Positions 63,834 to 64,000 of a DNA stretch of 64,000 bases are shown here, one piece after another. Position 1 is the stretch's first letter. Every line of letters begins with the position of its first letter. Below the pieces are notes generated by a model that searched no databases, had not been told where the DNA came from, and saw only the letters and a program-made list of their open reading frames with translations. The position numbers were made by a program, and so were the translations under genes. Source of the stretch: Clostridium estertheticum (lineage in GTDB: Bacteria > Bacillota > Clostridia > Clostridiales > Clostridiaceae). The stretch is from positions 1,984,001 to 2,048,000 of the forward strand of contig NZ_CP086239.1 of NCBI RefSeq assembly GCF_026650985.1, read 5' to 3'.

Positions 63834-64000
63834 AACACTCACCCCCTACTATTATAGTATATTCTAGCTACAGCCTTTTAACTAATTTTTTCATTCAGAC
63901 ATTTCTATAAATATTTTAAATTACATTTCTTAATTAAGTACCGATTACTAAGTCATAACCTACTAGGTATATTCCATCAGTTGCTTCACTAGTGGTCAAT

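Overview
The window is AT-rich DNA with strong AGGAGG/GGGGG-type ribosome binding sites, many TTG/GTG starts and oligo-T terminators. Protein families (Clostridium-type GH25 lysozyme, IS1182 transposase, SARP-like BTAD regulator, Opp/Ykf murein-peptide genes) point to a Clostridium sensu stricto chromosome. This assignment is inference; no rRNA or tRNA was found.

Positions 1-18.8 kb hold an accessory array of about 25 small, mostly unrelated genes. All but one are on the minus strand: seven GNAT acetyltransferases counting both copies of one duplicated gene, two VOC proteins, a histidine phosphatase, isochorismatase, an HD protein, trans-aconitate methyltransferase, a CCG Fe-S protein, DUF4085 and DUF6054-like proteins, lipoproteins and small membrane proteins. 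Many are fragments (HAD, zeta-like kinase, phosphotransferase, pyridoxamine oxidase, isochorismatase, histidine phosphatase). Between the genes, always in the same orientation, lie at least nine copies of a degenerate repeat of up to about 190 bp. Its hairpin end follows one gene's stop codon and its extended -10-like end faces the next gene. This looks like a cassette array, but without recognisable integron attC boxes and without an integrase in view. A block of three genes is duplicated, with complementary truncations in the two copies.

Positions 18.9-27.1 kb are more ordinary: a lysozyme, a hotdog thioesterase, a MarR-FUSC efflux operon with a perfect operator palindrome, a UvrD-like helicase split by one in-frame TAA, and a DUF4046-like protein. 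The helicase and the DUF4046-like gene share the same downstream hairpin sequence.

Positions 27.1-53.9 kb form an exopolysaccharide locus. A SARP/BTAD regulator sits at the left end. It is followed by two paralogous small proteins, a fused Wzz/BY-kinase, a priming sugar transferase, a divergent beta-helix protein, an eleven-gene operon (deacetylase, polymerase, flippase, seven glycosyltransferases of GT2, GT4, GT-D and WecG type, epimerase), and manC-gmd-fcl for GDP-fucose-type donors. Four transcription units start with nearly identical elements of about 130 bp carrying GACT-type half sites on a strict 11-bp grid ending at the -35 region. That is the architecture expected for SARP binding and implies one local regulon. 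A phage-tail-spike-like beta-helix gene and an IS1182 element interrupt the right half.

Positions 54.1-63.1 kb carry a murein-peptide uptake and recycling operon (oppBCDF-oppA, a beta-lactamase-fold serine hydrolase, ykfB-like epimerase, ykfC-like endopeptidase, a 37-residue membrane peptide) from a well-formed promoter. A small gene of unknown function ends the window.
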